This document shows, piece by piece, positions 38,485-47,280 of a stretch of 64,000 bases of DNA. The notes under the pieces were generated by a model. It saw only the letters and a program-made list of their open reading frames with translations, was not told where the DNA came from and made no database searches. The stretch covers positions 310,001-374,000 of the forward strand of contig NZ_CP036532.1 of NCBI RefSeq assembly GCF_004331955.1, in the 5' to 3' direction. The position numbers and the translations under genes were made by a program. Every line of letters starts with the position of its first letter. Positions within the stretch are counted from its first letter, which is position 1. The DNA is from Roseitalea porphyridii (GTDB lineage Bacteria; Pseudomonadota; Alphaproteobacteria; Rhizobiales; Rhizobiaceae).

Positions 38485-40551
38485 ATGCTCCGATTTTCGC
38501 TTGCAAGCCATGCCATGGTTCGTGCGCTGGGCGGCATCGCGCTCGGTGGGCTCGCCGCGTCTCCGGCGGCCGCCGATCCGGCCATCGTCGAACAATGGGT
38601 GGCGCGCGCCGCCGAAAGCGCGGTCATCGATCTGACGGTCGACGATATCGGCCACGATCCGCAGGCCGACCGGACCACGGTGACGGGCTTGTCGATCGAA
38701 CTGTCGCTCGACGAGATGGCCCGCGTCGTCGGCGCGATGGTCGGTGCGTCCGAGGACGCCGAGACCGGGCCCGCTGGCGCGGTCACCTATCGCCTGCGGT
38801 TTCCCGCGATCTCCTTTGACGGACTGGCGGCGGAAGGTGGCTATCTGAGCGCCGATGCGGTCGAGGCCGACGTCCTGCTCGTCGATGCCGAAATCGATGT
38901 CGGGGATGCCGACATCGGCCCGACGAGCGCGATCTACGAGGGTCTGAGCATCACCGATCTGCGCTGGGCGCAATGGCCTGAGGTTTCCGCGCACCACGAC
39001 CGACCGGCCTCGCAGTTCCTCCCGCCATTGCGGGCGCTGACCGATGTGAGCTTCGCGCGGATGTCGATCAACCAGGTGATCGCGCGCTCGGCGATCCCCG
39101 ACCGGGACGGAGAGGTGGTCCAGCGCATCGACGGCATCGGCCTGTCGGATGCGGCGGGCGGCGATATCGGACGGCTGACGGTCGAGGCCTATGCCATGAG
39201 CGCGCCCGACGAGGAGAGCGGCGAGCCGGTGGCCGTCGCCGCGGGCCCGATCAGCGCGACCGACTACAATTACGGCACGATGATCGATGTCATGTTCGGC
39301 GACACGAACACCGACGATTACGCGACCGCGGTCGGAGCGTTCTCGGTCGCCGACATGCGCGTCTCGGCGCCCGGCGATGGACTGTCGCTGCGGATCGACG
39401 CGATCGCGGCGAACGATATCGGCGTGCGAACCCCGCAAACGGACATTCTGTCCTATCTTGACGCGCTGATCGTCGCCGGCCGCGCCGATCCCGACTTCGA
39501 GCCAGAGGCCGAAGCGCTGATCCGCTTCGTTGGCGCGATCTACGGCGCTTTTCGCCTGGGCGAGTTCGAGGTCTCGGGGATCGTCTTCGACACCGACGAT
39601 GAAGCGTCGGGGCTGCTAGCGGCCTACGGCCTGCGCGATCTGTCCGCCGCAGGGCTTGGCTCGGCCTATCTGCGCGGCCTCGACGTTCGCGGCAAGGATG
39701 GCGAGCACATCCGCTACGACCAGTTCGAGGTCAACGAGATCGGCTTTCCGGCGCTCGAGGCGCTGATCGCGCTGGGCATGGCGAGCGAGGACGGCGAACC
39801 GCCGGCGGAACTGGTGCTCGCCGCGTTGCCGACGCTCGGCCGGATCATCAATGCGGGCGTTCGCGTCCGGGTGCCCGAGCAGGACACCGACTTCGCCCTC
39901 GATGGCAGCGTCTTCGAGATGTCCGACCATATCGGTCCGATCCCGACCCGTCTTGCCCTGACCGTCGATCGTCTGCGGGTGAACGTGGCCGATCTCGAAC
40001 CCCAGATGCGGGAGGCGATCGCCGGGCTCGGCTACGACCAACTCGTCCTGTCCGCCGATATGCTGGCGCGATGGGAGGCGGCAACCAGCGACGTTCATCT
40101 CGAGGCCGCCGCCGAACTTGCCGAAGGCGGCAGGCTGGCGCTCGAGGGCCTGATCGGCGGCGTGCCGCGGCTGATCTTTGAAAAGCCCGATCAGACCGCC
40201 GCGATGGCCCTGCTCGGCGCAACGTTCAAGCGGCTCGATGCGCGTTTCGACGACGCGTCGATCGTCGAACGCGGCATCGCGCTGGCGGCCGCCGAGCAGG
40301 ATGAGTCGCCCGAGGCGATCCGCGCCCAGCTTTCGGCCATCGTGCCGGTGATGCTGGCGGAACTGGGGGATGCGGAACTGGCGGCCAGGGCGACCGCCGC
40401 GATCGGCCAGCTCGTCGACAACGGAACGCCGGTCGCCCTGAGCATCGGCGCGCCCTCGCCGGTGCCGCTCGTCGCCCTGGGCATGAGCATGCGCTCCAAC
40501 CCCGCCTCGATCGTCGACGCGCTCGAGATCGACGTGACGAACCCGCAATGA
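38485..40551 (+). CDS. Large acidic exported protein of unknown function
   Basis: A 688-residue protein with a signal peptide (MLRFSLASHAMVRALGG to ASPAAAD, cleavage near residue 31) and no other membrane segment, so periplasmic or secreted. It is very acidic and built from repeated beta-like strands and short helices (for example LRDLSAAGLGSAYLRGLDV, then YDQFEVNEIGFPALEALIA), giving an impression of duplicated lipid-transfer or DUF945/AsmA-like architecture. I cannot place it in a family. The ATG at 38485 follows GGGAGGGGA. It is alone between tRNA-Thr and two convergent transpeptidase genes, and composition is like its neighbours. Confidence 0.8.
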   Translation: MLRFSLASHAMVRALGGIALGGLAASPAAADPAIVEQWVARAAESAVIDLTVDDIGHDPQADRTTVTGLSIELSLDEMARVVGAMVGASEDAETGPAGAVTYRLRFPAISFDGLAAEGGYLSADAVEADVLLVDAEIDVGDADIGPTSAIYEGLSITDLRWAQWPEVSAHHDRPASQFLPPLRALTDVSFARMSINQVIARSAIPDRDGEVVQRIDGIGLSDAAGGDIGRLTVEAYAMSAPDEESGEPVAVAAGPISATDYNYGTMIDVMFGDTNTDDYATAVGAFSVADMRVSAPGDGLSLRIDAIAANDIGVRTPQTDILSYLDALIVAGRADPDFEPEAEALIRFVGAIYGAFRLGEFEVSGIVFDTDDEASGLLAAYGLRDLSAAGLGSAYLRGLDVRGKDGEHIRYDQFEVNEIGFPALEALIALGMASEDGEPPAELVLAALPTLGRIINAGVRVRVPEQDTDFALDGSVFEMSDHIGPIPTRLALTVDRLRVNVADLEPQMREAIAGLGYDQLVLSADMLARWEAATSDVHLEAAAELAEGGRLALEGLIGGVPRLIFEKPDQTAAMALLGATFKRLDARFDDASIVERGIALAAAEQDESPEAIRAQLSAIVPVMLAELGDAELAARATAAIGQLVDNGTPVALSIGAPSPVPLVALGMSMRSNPASIVDALEIDVTNPQ

Positions 40552-40588
40552 ACGGCCCGCCCGCACGGGGCGGACGGGCCGGCGATCG

Positions 40589-41281
40589 TCAGGTGACGAT
40601 GATCGGCGCGGGCGGCGGTACCCGCTCGTAGAGGTCGATCACGTCCTGCTGCAGCATGCGCACGCAGCCCGACGAGACCGCCTTGCCGATGGTCCAGTAC
40701 TCGGGCGAGCCATGGATACGGTAGAGCGTGTCAACGCCGTCCTGGAAGATGTAGAGCGCGCGTGCGCCGAGCGGGTTCTGAAGCCCGGGCGGCATGCCGC
40801 CATTGCGCACGCTCCATTTTTCCAGTTCGGGCTGCCGTTCGATCATCTCGTCCGGCGGCGTCCATTTGGGCCACTTTCGCTTGTAGGCGACCGTGCCGCG
40901 GCCCGACCACTCGAAGCCGGCCCGGCCGAGGCCGACGCCGTAGCGCATGGCCATGCCGCCCTCCTGCACAAGGTACAGGTAGAAATCGTCGATATCGACG
41001 ATGATCGTGCCTGGCCTTTCGGCGGTCGGATAGCGCACCTGCTGGCGCCAGTAGCGTTCGGGCACCTTGGAGATGTCGATCGCCGGCAGCGGAAACTGCT
41101 CGTTCGGCATCGGCCCGTAGGCGGCCACCACCGTCGGCGACGGGCGCGGGTCCGCTGGCCTCACCGGCACCGCCGCCGCCCTTCGTGACGGCGCGCTGGT
41201 GGTGCAGCCGGCCAATGCAAGTCCTGCCAGGCCTGCCGCACCCGCGGCAAACCGGCGTCTGGTCAGATTTTCTTGAGTCAT
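40589..41281 (-). CDS. L,D-transpeptidase, Tat/lipoprotein-type
   Basis: A 230-residue YkuD-domain enzyme forming 3-3 peptidoglycan crosslinks or attaching proteins to the wall. The catalytic motif is HGSPEYWTIG..SSGCVRM, with Cys in SGCVRM as the nucleophile. The N-terminus MTQENLTRRRFAAGAAGLAG carries twin arginines and ends in ALAGC, a lipobox, suggesting Tat export and lipid anchoring. It lies ten bases after a second, shorter L,D-transpeptidase and forms an operon with it. The ATG at 41281 is chosen by the signal sequence. Confidence 0.92.
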   Translation of the reverse strand: MTQENLTRRRFAAGAAGLAGLALAGCTTSAPSRRAAAVPVRPADPRPSPTVVAAYGPMPNEQFPLPAIDISKVPERYWRQQVRYPTAERPGTIIVDIDDFYLYLVQEGGMAMRYGVGLGRAGFEWSGRGTVAYKRKWPKWTPPDEMIERQPELEKWSVRNGGMPPGLQNPLGARALYIFQDGVDTLYRIHGSPEYWTIGKAVSSGCVRMLQQDVIDLYERVPPPAPIIVT

Positions 41282-41291
41282 TTCGTGTGCG

Positions 41292-41852
41292 TTATCCCAG
41301 TACCACCACCGGCGTGCCGAGCGGCACGCGGTCGTACAGATCTTCCACATGCGCGTTCAGCATGCGAATGCAGCCATTGGACACCGATCGTCCGATACTT
41401 TCCGGCTCCGTCGTGCCGTGAATGCGGTACATGGTGTCCCGGTTCCCCCGATAGAGGTAGAGCGCCCGCGATCCGAGCGGATTGCCCGGCCCGCCGGGCA
41501 CCCCGTTCGCGTATTTGGCGTATCGGGCAGGATTGCGGCGGATCATGTTGTCGGTCGGCCGCCAACTTGGCCATTCGGCCTTGCGCCTGATGACCGCCTC
41601 GCCCCGGAAGGCGAGGCCGGCCCGGCCTACGCCGACGCCGTAGCGGCGTGCGCGGGCGGGCGTTTCGGTCCAGTACAGATAGTGGTTGCGCGGATCGACA
41701 ACGATCGTGCCGGGCGCATAGCCGCCAAAGCGCACCGACTGCGGTTCGAAACGGGGCTCGAGCCGGAAGTCGGCGTCGTGGGCGTGGGCCGGAAGCACGG
41801 GCGCCAATAGGCTCGTGCCCGCTCCGGCTATGAAGATGCGTCGTGAAAGCAT
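41292..41852 (-). CDS. L,D-transpeptidase, short form
   Basis: A 186-residue YkuD-family protein with the active site HGTTEPESIG..SNGCIRML and the same YGVGVGRAG and DNMIRRNPARY landmarks as its downstream neighbour. The N-terminus MLSRRIFIAGAGTSLLAPVL to AHAH is a twin-arginine-like signal with no lipobox, so this paralogue would be soluble in the periplasm. The two genes look like a tandem duplication with different anchoring. The ATG at 41852 is the first that gives a signal peptide. Confidence 0.92.
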   Translation of the reverse strand: MLSRRIFIAGAGTSLLAPVLPAHAHDADFRLEPRFEPQSVRFGGYAPGTIVVDPRNHYLYWTETPARARRYGVGVGRAGLAFRGEAVIRRKAEWPSWRPTDNMIRRNPARYAKYANGVPGGPGNPLGSRALYLYRGNRDTMYRIHGTTEPESIGRSVSNGCIRMLNAHVEDLYDRVPLGTPVVVLG

Positions 41853-41905
41853 GTTGGTCTCCTGAATCAAGACGTGACCGGGCGCGGCCCGGGGCGAGAT
41901 GCGCC

Positions 41906-42247
41906 TCAGGAGATCGGCGGCCGCTCCAGACCCTTGCCATAGTGAATGGCGGGACGATGGGCCGGCAACTGGCCGTGCTCGAGCGGCGGTGACTGCGCGC
42001 TGAACCGGTGCAGCGGCAGAAGGAAGGCGCAATCGCCGTTCTTGATGCACGGGCCGTTCGTCGACTCGGTCGCCGATGCGGCGCCGGGATCGGTCATGGC
42101 GGCGAAGGTCGCCTCGACCACGCCGTCACCGACGGTGGCCACCACATGCATGGCGCCATCGAGCACCTTGGTCGACGCGCGTTCGAGCGCCACCGCATGG
42201 GTGGTCAGAACGGACGCGAGCAGAACCATGGCGACGACGATACGCAT
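41906..42247 (-). CDS. Small exported protein of unknown function
   Basis: A 113-residue protein with a Sec signal (MRIVVAMVLLASVLTTHAVA) and a mature part containing one Cys pair (GPCIKNGDCAFLLPL) that could form a disulfide. It ends in a Pro/His-rich tail. I recognise no family. The ATG at 42247 is preferred; one at 42262 adds MYRRC in front of the same signal. It is on the same strand as the SapC and transpeptidase genes but separated from each by 50-100 bases. Confidence 0.6.
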   Translation of the reverse strand: MRIVVAMVLLASVLTTHAVALERASTKVLDGAMHVVATVGDGVVEATFAAMTDPGAASATESTNGPCIKNGDCAFLLPLHRFSAQSPPLEHGQLPAHRPAIHYGKGLERPPIS

Positions 42248-42348
42248 GCACCGTCTGTACATTCCCGATTGTGAATACGCCATGAATGCCCGATCACGAG
42301 CGCGTGAGCGGCATCGGGCGGTGGCGATGGCGCGGCGGGCTCCGGCCG

Positions 42349-43128
42349 CTACTTCGCCGTGGCCGCCGCGATGTTGCGCCAATTGCGCATCGAGATCAGA
42401 TGGCAGTAGATCAGGGAAAGCGCGCCGTTCTTGCGCAGCGACAGGAATGTCTCGTCGTCCAGTTCGCCGAGCTTCTGCTCGTCGACCACCTTGAACCCGG
42501 TGATGCGGCGTTTGGTCTCGTCGGGGAGCGTCACGTCGGCATTGCGCTCGACGAGGATGCCGGTCTCGGCGATCTGTCCCAGCAGCACATCGGTCTCCAG
42601 AAGCTGCCTGTGATAAGTCGTGCAGAACTTGAACGCGTTTTGCGCCGTTTCGCTCGGCTTTCCGTCCTCGAACAGCGGCTCGCCCTTCTTGTCGCCGAAC
42701 CATCGGCTCTTCAGGTCGGCGGCGAGCGTCAGCTTGTCCTGCTCGGTGTCCTCGACGAGGATGAACGGATAGCGCCGCACATAGGCCGGGATGTAGGCGC
42801 CGGTGCGCCATTTGCCGGATTTCTCCACGAACCTGTTTTCGCCCGTCGTGTGCCCGGTGATCACGTGCGCGGCGTGCTTGTCGCCCTGTTCGCTGAAGAC
42901 GATCGGATAGTGCAGGGCCGCTTCGGGAAACTCGGCGGCGGCGACGATGATCGCGTTCAGACCCGCCGCGCCGGGGAACTTGTTGGCCGGCGTGAACCGC
43001 AGGTCGCCATGCAGTCCGGCCGACAGCACCGACACCGTCTCGTACATGGCCGGAAGGCTGCGCTCGGTGTTGGCCTTGCCGTTGGCCGCGTCCGCTGCGG
43101 CCGGTTCCTTGGTGGTCGCGTCGCTCAT
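42349..43128 (-). CDS. SapC family protein
   Basis: A 259-residue protein of the SapC (S-layer related) family, common in proteobacteria without true S-layers. The landmark is AIIVAAAEFPEAALHYPIVF near residue 60, with FKVVDEQKLGELDDE near the C-terminus. No signal peptide is visible, so it is predicted cytoplasmic. In Campylobacter fetus SapC is part of S-layer rearrangement; here the role is unknown. It lies 31 bases downstream of ialB on the same strand and may be co-transcribed. Confidence 0.85.
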   Translation of the reverse strand: MSDATTKEPAAADAANGKANTERSLPAMYETVSVLSAGLHGDLRFTPANKFPGAAGLNAIIVAAAEFPEAALHYPIVFSEQGDKHAAHVITGHTTGENRFVEKSGKWRTGAYIPAYVRRYPFILVEDTEQDKLTLAADLKSRWFGDKKGEPLFEDGKPSETAQNAFKFCTTYHRQLLETDVLLGQIAETGILVERNADVTLPDETKRRITGFKVVDEQKLGELDDETFLSLRKNGALSLIYCHLISMRNWRNIAAATAK

Positions 43129-43159
43129 CGTGTCTTCGTCCCCTCCGCCTGCTTGTCGT

Positions 43160-43741
43160 TCACCGGCTGCGCGCGGCGAGCGTATCGAGCGCCTCGGTCA
43201 GCCCGTCGGACGACACGCTGATCGCGAGCAGCTGGCCGCTCGCCACCGGATAGCGCACCGCCGGGTTTTCGTTGTCGAGCAAAAGCCCCGCGACATCCTC
43301 GGCGTCCTCGAACTGCACGAAGCAGAAACCGCCCGCGCAGCGGGTGACGCGACCTTCGAGCAGCGTCTGGTCGCCGGAAACCAGCGCCGGTGCACTGTCG
43401 AACGAGACGTCGGCGACCATGCGCATGGCCATCACCAGCCCGTCTTCCTCGCCGCCATATCCGAACGCCAGCCGCGCGATCTCCGCGCCCGTGTTGGAGC
43501 TCGAATAGACCTGCACCGCCTCGCACACGCGCCGTGGCGGGCTCTGGGTGCCTTCCTCGCCGTCCTGGGCGGGCGCCGTGGCCAGCGTGCAGTCGACGTT
43601 CCAGTCTGCGAAGGACTCGCTCGACCGGCTCGGCGTCGGTGTTGCCGTCTCCTGCGCCCAGCCGGGCGCCGCCGCGCTGCAAAGGACGCCGGCGAGCAGC
43701 AGTGCCGGCAGACTGTTCATATTGGCCATTCCCAGAGCCAT
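43160..43741 (-). CDS. ialB: Invasion associated locus B family protein
   Basis: A 193-residue exported protein of the IalB family, first described in Bartonella and widespread in rhizobia. A Sec signal (about residues 8-29, ending APGWAQ) precedes a beta-rich domain with the SFADWNVDC landmark and three further Cys around RVCEAVQVY and RCAGGFCFVQF that probably form disulfides. In free-living relatives the function is unknown and invasion should not be assumed. The ATG at 43741 is the most upstream; ATGs at 43729 and 43720 also keep the signal. Confidence 0.82.
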   Translation of the reverse strand: MALGMANMNSLPALLLAGVLCSAAAPGWAQETATPTPSRSSESFADWNVDCTLATAPAQDGEEGTQSPPRRVCEAVQVYSSSNTGAEIARLAFGYGGEEDGLVMAMRMVADVSFDSAPALVSGDQTLLEGRVTRCAGGFCFVQFEDAEDVAGLLLDNENPAVRYPVASGQLLAISVSSDGLTEALDTLAARSR

Positions 43742-43996
43742 GGTCGTCCCCCCAATACTGTCATCCCGCGTGGCGCTGCACGTCAGGGTTGATGTCCGCT
43801 TTCCGTGGCTTAGCTCAAGCCGGTCGCCTTGACCAGCCTTCGGCCGACCGCCCTCGACGCGCCCGTCCGCCTCCGGCAGCCAACACCGGCCGAAACCGGC
43901 CGGCCGGCGCATCGCGTACCCCAATTGGCGTAAGCGCCGACGGCCTATGTCGGTCCCGGCCATTTCCCGGAGACCTCGGGCGATATACGATAGGAT

Positions 43997-44950
43997 ATGC
44001 TGACACGAACCGATACGCTTCCCGTCCTCGACTTCGGTCCGATCCGCGCGCCGCTCGCCGCACTCGCCGAAACGGACGCGCCGGCGGTCCTCGCCTTCAT
44101 TACCGGCACCGAAGGGCCGTCCTACCGGCCGGTCGGTGCGGCGATGGCGTTCCTCGCCGACGGACGGCGCGTCGGCTCGCTCTCGTCGGGTTGCATCGAG
44201 GCCGATCTGGCCCTGCACGCCGAGGCCGCGCTCGCAGACGGCCGCCCGATGGCCGTGCGCTACGGCCGCGGCTCGCCCTATATCGATATCGAACTGCCCT
44301 GCGGGGGCGGGCTCGACATCCTCCTCGTTCCGGAACCGGACCGCGCGACGCTGGGCGAACTCGTCGCCACGCTGGATGCGCGTCGGCCCGCAAGGCTGGA
44401 GATCGACCGGCAAAGCGGCGCGCTTGGCCTGGCGCGAAAGACCTCCGATGCACGGGGCGATTGGTTCGCCGTTGAGTTCCTGCCCGAGCTGCGGTTCCAC
44501 ATCTTCGGCAAGGGGCCGGAAGCCAGCACGTTCGCCGGGCTTGCCGCCGCCGCCGGCTATCCGAACCTGCTGCTCTCGCCCGACCGGGAAACGCTCGCGG
44601 CGGCCGGCGCCTCGGGCTGTCACACGCGCCACCTGGTCTCAAGGGCGATGCCCGCCGATCTGGCGCCCGATGCCTGGACGGCGGTCGTCCTGTTCTTCCA
44701 CGACCATGACTGGGAGCCGCCGATCCTGAAGGCCGCGCTCGCCAGCGAGGCGTTCTACATCGGGGCGCAGGGCAGCCGCCGCGCCCGCGACGCGCGGTTG
44801 GCAGAACTTGAGGCGATGGGCGTGGGCGCAGGCGATCTCGAACGGCTGCGCGGTCCGATCGGACTGGTTCCCTCGAGCCGCGACGCCCGTACGCTTGCCG
44901 TCTCGGTGCTGGCCGAGATCCTCGCCGTGGCGAAGGCGGGCGCACCGTGA
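43997..44950 (+). CDS. xdhC: XdhC-family protein (molybdenum cofactor insertion)
   Basis: A 317-residue XdhC/CoxI-type protein. The N-terminal domain has the FITGTEGPSYRPVGAAMAF motif and the Cys-containing SSGCIEADLALHAEA, where the Cys is used in cofactor handling in the family; the C-terminal Rossmann part has HIFGKGPEASTFAGLA. XdhC binds and sulfurates molybdenum cofactor for xanthine dehydrogenase. No xdhA or xdhB is in the window, so its partner is elsewhere. An AGGAT site precedes the ATG. The 255 bases upstream hold no gene I can support. Confidence 0.86.
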   Translation: MLTRTDTLPVLDFGPIRAPLAALAETDAPAVLAFITGTEGPSYRPVGAAMAFLADGRRVGSLSSGCIEADLALHAEAALADGRPMAVRYGRGSPYIDIELPCGGGLDILLVPEPDRATLGELVATLDARRPARLEIDRQSGALGLARKTSDARGDWFAVEFLPELRFHIFGKGPEASTFAGLAAAAGYPNLLLSPDRETLAAAGASGCHTRHLVSRAMPADLAPDAWTAVVLFFHDHDWEPPILKAALASEAFYIGAQGSRRARDARLAELEAMGVGAGDLERLRGPIGLVPSSRDARTLAVSVLAEILAVAKAGAP

Positions 44951-45033
44951 CGGCGCCATCGGCAGCGAATGCTGAGCTCGGTCCCAAACGCGTCTGCGCG
45001 GACGGGAAAGGAGCGGTTTAGAGGTGAAGGAAA

Positions 45034-45108
45034 TGGTGCCCGGGGGCGGATTTGAACCACCGACACGCGGATTTTCAATCCGCTGCTCTACCCCTGAGCT
45101 ACCCGGGC
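45034..45108 (-). tRNA. tRNA-Phe (anticodon GAA)
   Basis: The minus strand forms a cloverleaf with acceptor GCCCGGG / CCCGGGC, D arm GCTC..GAGC, anticodon stem GCGGA / TCCGC around loop TTGAAAA (anticodon GAA), and T arm GGTGG-TTCAAAT-CCGCC. Discriminator A and an encoded CCA close it at 45034-45036. GAA reads Phe codons. Confidence 0.95.
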
Positions 45109-45166
45109 ACGGGTCTTGGCAATCATGCTACTGGAAGGGGCGGCAAGCCCCGCTCAGGACCGGCGC

Positions 45167-45194
45167 TATATAGCATGGGCGGACCGGCTGTCCA
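45167..45194 (-). promoter_or_regulatory. Probable promoter of tRNA-Phe
   Basis: On the minus strand, TGGACA (45194-45189) and TATATA (45172-45167) are separated by 16 bases and point at the tRNA-Phe gene. TATATA stands out in this GC-rich sequence. The tRNA 5' end is 58 bases downstream, leaving room for a processed leader. Confidence 0.5.
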
Positions 45195-45268
45195 GCAGGC
45201 CGTTCGGGCTTTTTTGAACCGATCGGAGGTTGGCGGATTGTTGAGGTGCCAATGCCAGGATCGTATCG

Positions 45269-46372
45269 ATGACGGACCCGAAAACCACCCCTGACGCCCT
45301 TGCCACAGACGACGCCCATGTGGATGCGGGCGCATTCGGCTGGGGCGTCTGGAGCACCGGCGAGATCGCCACGCAGTTTGCGCGCGACCTTGCGCACGTC
45401 CCCGGCGCAGCCCGCGTGGCCGTGTGTTCGCGCAGCGCCGAGACGGCCGAGGCCTTCGCTTCCGCGCACGGTTTTGCGACCCATTATGTCGATGCCGACG
45501 CGTTCCTCGCCGATCCGGCCATCGACGCGGTCTACATCGCTTCGCCCCATCCGCTGCATTGCGAACAGGCGCTCGCCGCGATCGACGCAGGCAAGCCGGT
45601 GCTGATCGAAAAGCCCATCGCCATGACCGCCGAGCAGGCGCGCAGGATCGGCGATGCGGCATCGGAGGCGGGCGTGTTCGCCATGGAAGCGCTGTGGACG
45701 CGGTTTCTGCCGGCGGTCCAGCGCGCGCGTGCGATGATCGGCGAGGGCCGGTTCGGCACGATCGAGCGGGCCGAGGCGAGCCTCGTCTTCCACCGGCCGT
45801 TCGACGCCGAGCATCGCCTGTTCAGCAAGGCGCTCGGCGGCGGCGCGCTTCTTGATCTCGGTGTCTACCCGATTTCCACGGCGGCCTTCCTGTTCGGTAC
45901 GCCGGTACTTGAAAAGGCAAGCTGGCTCGCCGCGCCGACCGAGGTCGACATCGAGGCCGAACTGTCGATCCGCTGCGGCGACGTCCCGGTCGATCTGCGG
46001 GTCGGCTTCGTCGAGCGGGCCGACCAGGTCGCCGACAATCATTTCGTCGCGTTCGGCACAAAAGGCGCTTTGCGCATCGACCCGCCGTTTCTGACCGGCC
46101 AGTCGCTGACCGTCTGGGACAGATCGCTCGACACAGCGCCTGCTTCGGGCGGCTGGGCGGAACGGATCGCCAGACGCCTGCCCGTGCCCGGGCGGGAAAA
46201 GTTCGACTTCTCCCGTCCCTCGCAGGGCCTGAACTTCGAGGCTGCCGCGGTGCAGTCCGCCGTCCGGCGCGGCGAGACGGGCCATCCCGCGATGCCGATC
46301 TGCGAAAGCGCGGCCGTGCTCTCGATCATCGAGCAGGCGCTGGCCGTGCCGCCATCGGGGGCCCGGCAATAG
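45269..46372 (+). CDS. Gfo/Idh/MocA-family oxidoreductase
   Basis: A 367-residue NAD(P)-dependent dehydrogenase. The N-terminal Rossmann domain starts FGWGVWSTGEIATQFARDL and has the family's EKPIAMTAEQARRIGDAA, where the EKP motif contacts nicotinamide. The C-terminal alpha/beta substrate domain includes GGGALLDLGVYPISTAAF. Members oxidise inositol, glucose-6-phosphate, trans-dihydrodiols and others; the substrate is not evident. An N-terminal extension of about 22 residues precedes the fold. It stands alone after tRNA-Phe. Confidence 0.87.
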   Translation: MTDPKTTPDALATDDAHVDAGAFGWGVWSTGEIATQFARDLAHVPGAARVAVCSRSAETAEAFASAHGFATHYVDADAFLADPAIDAVYIASPHPLHCEQALAAIDAGKPVLIEKPIAMTAEQARRIGDAASEAGVFAMEALWTRFLPAVQRARAMIGEGRFGTIERAEASLVFHRPFDAEHRLFSKALGGGALLDLGVYPISTAAFLFGTPVLEKASWLAAPTEVDIEAELSIRCGDVPVDLRVGFVERADQVADNHFVAFGTKGALRIDPPFLTGQSLTVWDRSLDTAPASGGWAERIARRLPVPGREKFDFSRPSQGLNFEAAAVQSAVRRGETGHPAMPICESAAVLSIIEQALAVPPSGARQ

Positions 46373-46381
46373 GCGGACCGC

Positions 46382-46783
46382 TCAGGTGCGGCCGTCGCGT
46401 TCCTCGAACTCCTCGACGATGCCCATGAAGCGGCGCATGAATTCCTCCATGTAGCCGAGCCCGCGCTCGAACTCCTCGGGATTGGGAAGCCCCTCGCGCG
46501 CGATCGCGGCGCTGCCATCCGCGTTCAGACGCCGTTCGAGCACAGCCACGCGCGATTCCAGCGCGTCGAGCGCATCGAGAAAGGCCGAACGTTCGTCGGC
46601 GCCCAGCCGGCACACGACCTCCTCGCCCTCGAGCGCGCAGACCGACATCTCGCCGGTCTGCGTGTCCATCCGCACGAAGCCGTTCTCGGTCGGCTCCATC
46701 ACGTAGCGGCCGGCATCGGCGAGGGCCGGTCCCGCCATCATGGTCAGCAGCGCAAGGCCGCTTGCAGGGATTACTGCCTTCAT
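46382..46783 (-). CDS. Small periplasmic coiled-coil protein
   Basis: A 133-residue exported protein with a Sec signal (MKAVIPASGLALLTMMAG to PALAD). The mature part begins with a repeated beta-like segment (GRYVMEPTENGFVRMDTQTG) holding two Cys around MSVCALEGEEVVCRL, then a coiled coil (LDALDALESRVAVLERRL) and an acidic tail. Similar small proteins are common in rhizobia with no known role. The ATG at 46783 follows GAGGAACCG. It is convergent with the oxidoreductase gene, nine bases apart. Confidence 0.7.
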   Translation of the reverse strand: MKAVIPASGLALLTMMAGPALADAGRYVMEPTENGFVRMDTQTGEMSVCALEGEEVVCRLGADERSAFLDALDALESRVAVLERRLNADGSAAIAREGLPNPEEFERGLGYMEEFMRRFMGIVEEFEERDGRT

Positions 46784-46932
46784 CGGTTCCTCCTCGGCCG
46801 CATCGCGACCGCCATGTCCCTTCAGGACCATGTTCCACCACAATGCGCGAGAAATATGATGGGCCGTGGACAAGAAGCGCGACCCTTGCGCGATGGCTTC
46901 CGGCATCGCCTTCGCCGGTCTAAGGGAGAGCC

Positions 46933-47280
46933 ATGACAGCCACCGTCTACAAGATCGCGACCCGCGCCGAATGGGCCGACGCCGAGGCCGCTGGCCGGTT
47001 CGACGGTGCGCCGATCGACATCAGGGACGGCTACATCCACCTGTCCACCGCCGCCCAGGTGCGCGAGACCGCGGCCAGGCATTTCGCCGGACAGGACGGA
47101 CTGGTCCTGATCGCGGTGCCTGCGGCCGCGCTGGGCGCGGCGCTGCGCTGGGAGCCTTCGCGCGGCGGCGCGCTTTTCCCGCATCTGTACGCACCGCTTG
47201 ATCCTGACAGTGTTGCCTGGGTGAAACCGCTGCCGCTCGGTGATGACGGGGCGCACCTCTTCCCGGAGCTCGACGGCTGA
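46933..47280 (+). CDS. DUF952 family protein
   Basis: A 115-residue protein of the DUF952 family, with the conserved YKIATRAEWADAEAAG at the start, IDIRDGYIHLSTAAQVRETA in the middle and LFPHLYAPLD near the end. The fold resembles ADP-ribosyltransferase-like domains, but no activity is established to my knowledge. It overlaps pyrD by one base (TGATG), a pairing seen in rhizobia, so the two are co-translated. GGAGAG precedes the ATG. Confidence 0.85.
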   Translation: MTATVYKIATRAEWADAEAAGRFDGAPIDIRDGYIHLSTAAQVRETAARHFAGQDGLVLIAVPAAALGAALRWEPSRGGALFPHLYAPLDPDSVAWVKPLPLGDDGAHLFPELDG

